This document shows, in pieces, positions 60,861-64,000 of a stretch of DNA of 64,000 nucleotides. The notes beneath the pieces were generated by a model. That model ran no database searches. It was not told the DNA's origin and worked only from the letters and a program-made list of their open reading frames with translations. The DNA comes from Holacanthus passer (taxonomy: Eukaryota; Chordata; Actinopteri; Pomacanthidae). The number at the start of each line of letters is the position of its first letter. The stretch's first letter is position 1. A program made the position numbers and the translations under genes. Where the stretch lies: positions 372,001-436,000 of the forward strand of contig JAFREQ010000079.1 of the NCBI GenBank assembly GCA_025331565.1, given 5' to 3'.

Positions 60861-61608
60861 GGCTGTGAGTGTGAGGGCTGATCTCAGGCCGGTGGAGGTG
60901 GGAGATGGTTGCGCCCTGCAGCCCTGCACACCCCCATGTTTTCAGAGCCTGGCAGCTGCGTCACCGTCGGCTGAGAGAAGGAACCTGCAGCACAGAGCAT
61001 GAATGTGATCCAGGCCCACAGCCCACCATGACCACTGCTCACCATGAGGGGGAGGCAGGGAGGGAGGGGGAGGAGGAGGGGAGGAGGCATCACCCACTGT
61101 TTTACCTCCAAACACTGAGGACACCCTGTTGGCCAGATGCTGCTAATTCAAAACAAATAAAGTGGCAGCAGGAGGATGATCACTGAGTCACTGACATTTT
61201 ATTCTGGACACATGCCACACACACACACACACACACAAAGACAAGGTTTCATAAATGCTGAGATGGAGTAAAGACAGATGCAAGATTGGCAGCTTTATGA
61301 GCGTCGTGCTGTATCATTAAAAACAGTATGCACACACACACACACATGCACAGGTGTATTTTGAGAAACTGATCACCTGCAAAGTCACGTGGCTCATTAA
61401 TTAAGTGCTGCAACTTTTGCTTGTTTGCATATCAAGACATATTCTTCAACTCTAATATCAGATCCACACATGGATCATTTCTGTGATCAATGAAAACTCA
61501 ACTGACATTTTTAACCACCTCAGTTCTTCTCTACAATAAGTTTTTGAAATGTGACAAATGAAGTTCAGCTGGTGCAACAAACAAGACAAGTAGAGGACTA
61601 AGTCATCA
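60861..61608. other. Upstream flank with simple repeats
   Basis: A purine-rich block with GAGGGGGAGG-type words (61045-61087) and a (CA)n tract at 61216-61237 are present. No exon is recognised. Confidence 0.5.
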
Positions 61609-61655
61609 TAAGATAAGATATACCTTTATTCATCCCACAGTGGGGAAATTCACAA
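61609..61655 (+). mobile_element. Short interspersed repeat with CAGTGGGGAAATT signature, copy 2
   Basis: AAGATAAGATATACCTTTATTC then CATCCCACAGTGGGGAAATT matches copy 1 at 18826-18880, in the same orientation. Confidence 0.6.
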
Positions 61656-61669
61656 TCATCAAATCATCA

Positions 61670-61805
61670 AAAGGCCTTTAAAAGAATACTTTAATGGTTT
61701 GGGAAATACATGTATTCACTTTCTGACAGACAGATGAGAAGATTCCACTCTCATATGTTAGCTTAGCTTAGCACAATGACTGGAAACGGAGGAAACAGCT
61801 AGCGC
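61670..61805 (-). repeat. GCTAAGCTAAG repeat family, inverted copy
   Basis: The minus strand reads TGCTAAGCTAAGCTAACATA, then GAGAGTGGAATCTTCTCATC and TTTCCCAAACCATTAAAG, the same order as 49770-49945. Together with the plus-strand copy at 62285-62470 it makes an inverted pair about 480 bases apart. Confidence 0.65.
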
Positions 61806-61849
61806 CTCTAAATTTTAGTGCCACGTTATATCTTGTTTGTCTGGCTAAT

Positions 61850-62220
61850 ATTGTACTTTTTTACTCCACTACATTTGTCTGACAGCTTTAGTTACTTTTC
61901 AGATTAGAACTTTTCATACCCTGGCCAGGGAAAACCACGTATCTCCAAATTTGGTGATTTGGAATTTTTCTGATAAAATCCAGAATTAAGGTTTCTATTA
62001 TTGGTTGAGCTAATTAGTCTACATAAACTTCTTAACACTGACACTGGAACATTTTACTGCACAAAGGGTACTTTTACTTTGATACTTTAAGTAAAAATAG
62101 TTGAAAATACCTGCATACTTTTACATAAGTGAGATTTTGGATGCAGTACTTTTGCTCACTTTCACAATGTGATAGTGGTACTTTTACTTATGTGAAGGAT
62201 CTGACATCTTCCACCAGCGC
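61850..62220 (+). mobile_element. hAT-like CAGTG-end element, partial second copy
   Basis: TACTTTTTTACTCCACTACA, GTCTGACAGCTTTAGTTAC, GGTACTTTTACTTTGATAC and GAAGGATCTGACATCTTCCA followed by CCAGCG match the reverse complement of 20913-21509. The left terminus is lost. Confidence 0.6.
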
Positions 62221-62284
62221 CCATGACTCCACAACTTACCATTTAAACAGATTCAATTCTATACAAGGTGTTAATTAGTCATTT

Positions 62285-62470
62285 TCCACCTAACAGTGTA
62301 ACAGGTAACACTTTGACCCTGCTTCCAGTCTTTGTGCTAAGTTGTGTCATCACTACAGCTTCATATTAATCATAGACCCAGAGAAATGAGAGTGGTGTTA
62401 ACTTTCCAATCTATCGCTCCTCAAAAAAGCAAGTAAGCGTATTTTCCAAAATATCCAAACATTTCGTTAA
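62285..62470 (+). repeat. GCTAAG repeat family, plus copy
   Basis: GCTTCCAGTCTTTGTGCTAAG, TTCATATTAATCATAGACCC, GAGAGTGGTGTTAACTTTCC and AAGCGTATTTTCCAAAATATC follow the family order, with decay. Confidence 0.6.
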
Positions 62471-64000
62471 ACAAATTCTGCTCGGGGTTCCTCAGAGTCT
62501 GGGAACCTTCACTCATCACCTCCTGTGTTTCTTTGTCTCCCTCCTTGCAGTAGCATTGCACAACCCGGTGATCCTCCAACCCCAGTAAGATGCATTACTA
62601 TAGTAGATAATGAGCTTCAGTGGGCACACAGTCCTTGATGCAGCACAATCACCCTTAACCGCTGCTGACGAGACAGACGAAGCCCCGGAGACGCAGCAAA
62701 GCAGGAGGATGTTGACACTGCCACCACCTCTAATTACAGAATCATACAGGCCTGAAGCATCGTGGAAAAAAAACTCCGGAAAGTCCCAGGGCAAACCCAA
62801 CTGTATGTAAAATTAATACAAGTATTTAAAAGTCTTTTAAATTAATTAGCAATTAATCAATAATGAATTATCATTAATCCACCCAGAAACAACGTGGAGA
62901 GACTTGGAGCAGTCGTCTTACTGCAGTGTGCAGAGTTTTTCTTTTGGGATGGAGTCTATATGCAAAGCAGGGGAGGAAAAAAAAAAATCAATTGGATCCG
63001 ATTTTAATTACATAGTCCAGCGCTGTGGTTCAGAATCTTATTAGCCTGTTCAGATTTCCATGCTTGTTAAATTCAAATGTGAAATTCAAAAACAATCACT
63101 TCCCAAATGGACGAGGGGGAGAGGATGAGACGGGCCAATCTGGTCATTCCCCCACCACCACCACTCCCATACGCCATCCCCCACTCCTCTCCATGTACTG
63201 CTGTAATTAGTATGGAGAATATGGTTGGATGTTTTAATGAAGTTTTCTTATCTGCAGGAAAAAAGGGTGGAGGAGAAATACACCGGACAGATTGATGTGC
63301 AGGCTCTTTAAATGCACCTGCAGCCAGCGTGCATCACATGATTGGAATTCAATGCCTGCTCTTAGCTCTCACATCAAAGTCCTCCACGTGCTCTGTGATG
63401 ATTAATGGATTATACTTGTAATCAACACACCAGGCCTGCTTGTGCTTCCCACTGAGAGGAGCAGGAGGCTTGATGGCTGCAGCCCTGAAACTGACTGCTT
63501 GCATTGATTCTCTGAGACTAAAGCGACTTCACCTCTTTTCTCCTTCCTGTATTTTTTTTTTTTTTGTGCCACGGGAAGACTTGAGGCCCTGGATCAGTTT
63601 CATTAAAACGTCTGACGTGCACGCAGCAGAGAATCTGGAGCAGGCAGCGATACAGTACAGAGAGAATAGTGCTGCACTTGCACTTTGTGATTTGTATTTT
63701 CTCTCTCCGTGCTGCGCTCGGCACTCTGCACATGCTGATAATTTGTAGGCTCGAGTTGCAACAACTTCAGTGGAAAAAAACAGGCAGGCAGTGACACAGT
63801 GGGCCTGGCTGGTGAGAGGAAGGGGAGGGGGTGATCGGGGGAGTTAACACTGACATCACCCCCTTGGCGACGTCCACTTATGACGGTCAGTAATGAATAG
63901 TGAAGCTGTGAAATGAGAAAGGTAAAGAGTCGCCTCATATCAGGATCTAAAGGCCTCAAGGCTGCAGGGCCACTTCCTGTCACTGGTGAATGTGTGTGTT
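62471..64000. other. Upstream flank with no recognised gene
   Basis: No exon is recognised on either strand. The stretch 63830-63970 is repeat-free with mixed composition (TGACATCACC, CTTATGACGGTCAG) and could be a conserved element. The T run near 63552 is simple sequence. Confidence 0.4.

Overview
This is vertebrate genomic DNA, almost certainly from a ray-finned teleost and probably a percomorph. It is not prokaryotic, viral or plasmid DNA. One exon encodes an unmistakable vertebrate Na+/Ca2+ exchanger. Most of the rest is intron-like sequence with many microsatellites and decayed copies of interspersed repeats that I recognise as typical of spiny-rayed fish. Repeat family names rest on recall and visible ends only; no database was searched.

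The only gene I can support lies on the minus strand. Positions 51767-53547 are the large first coding exon of slc8a3 (NCX3). It covers the signal peptide, the first block of membrane helices with alpha-repeat 1, the XIP region, calcium-binding domain CBD1 and the start of CBD2. It ends at a GT donor (51765-51766) and begins, with 87 bases of 5'UTR, after a good acceptor (53635-53636). An in-frame stop 18 bases upstream makes the ATG at 53547 the first usable start. The remaining exons (alternative exon A/B, small cassettes, second helix block) should lie at lower coordinates. I could not find them by eye in 1-51766, so that stretch is read as intron 2, possibly continuing beyond the window.

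Upstream of the gene (higher coordinates) is intron 1, then a GC- and CpG-rich block at about 60240-60860. On the minus strand this block has an AT-rich TATA-like box, a G-quadruplex-type run and a strong donor at 60237-60238. It is the best candidate for a promoter and non-coding first exon. The outer end of the window, 60900-64000, shows repeats and no gene.

The intronic DNA includes: a family with GCTGCAAC-type ends (about ten copies); a hAT-like element with CAGTG ends inserted into one of those copies; a second composite at 47554-48279; two decayed Tc1/mariner-type copies; three copies of an RTE-like 3' tail; four copies of a GCTAAGCTAAG family; a tRNA-derived SINE; and several long pyrimidine/purine tracts. 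Possible regulatory content includes a GC island inside intron 2 (50270-50530), a cluster of four nuclear-receptor half-sites (49612-49644) and an exact 25-base duplication (45911 and 48987). I found nothing that amounts to a new multi-gene system. The most promising leads are the repeat-seeded regulatory motifs and the unusual last codon of the slc8a3 exon.
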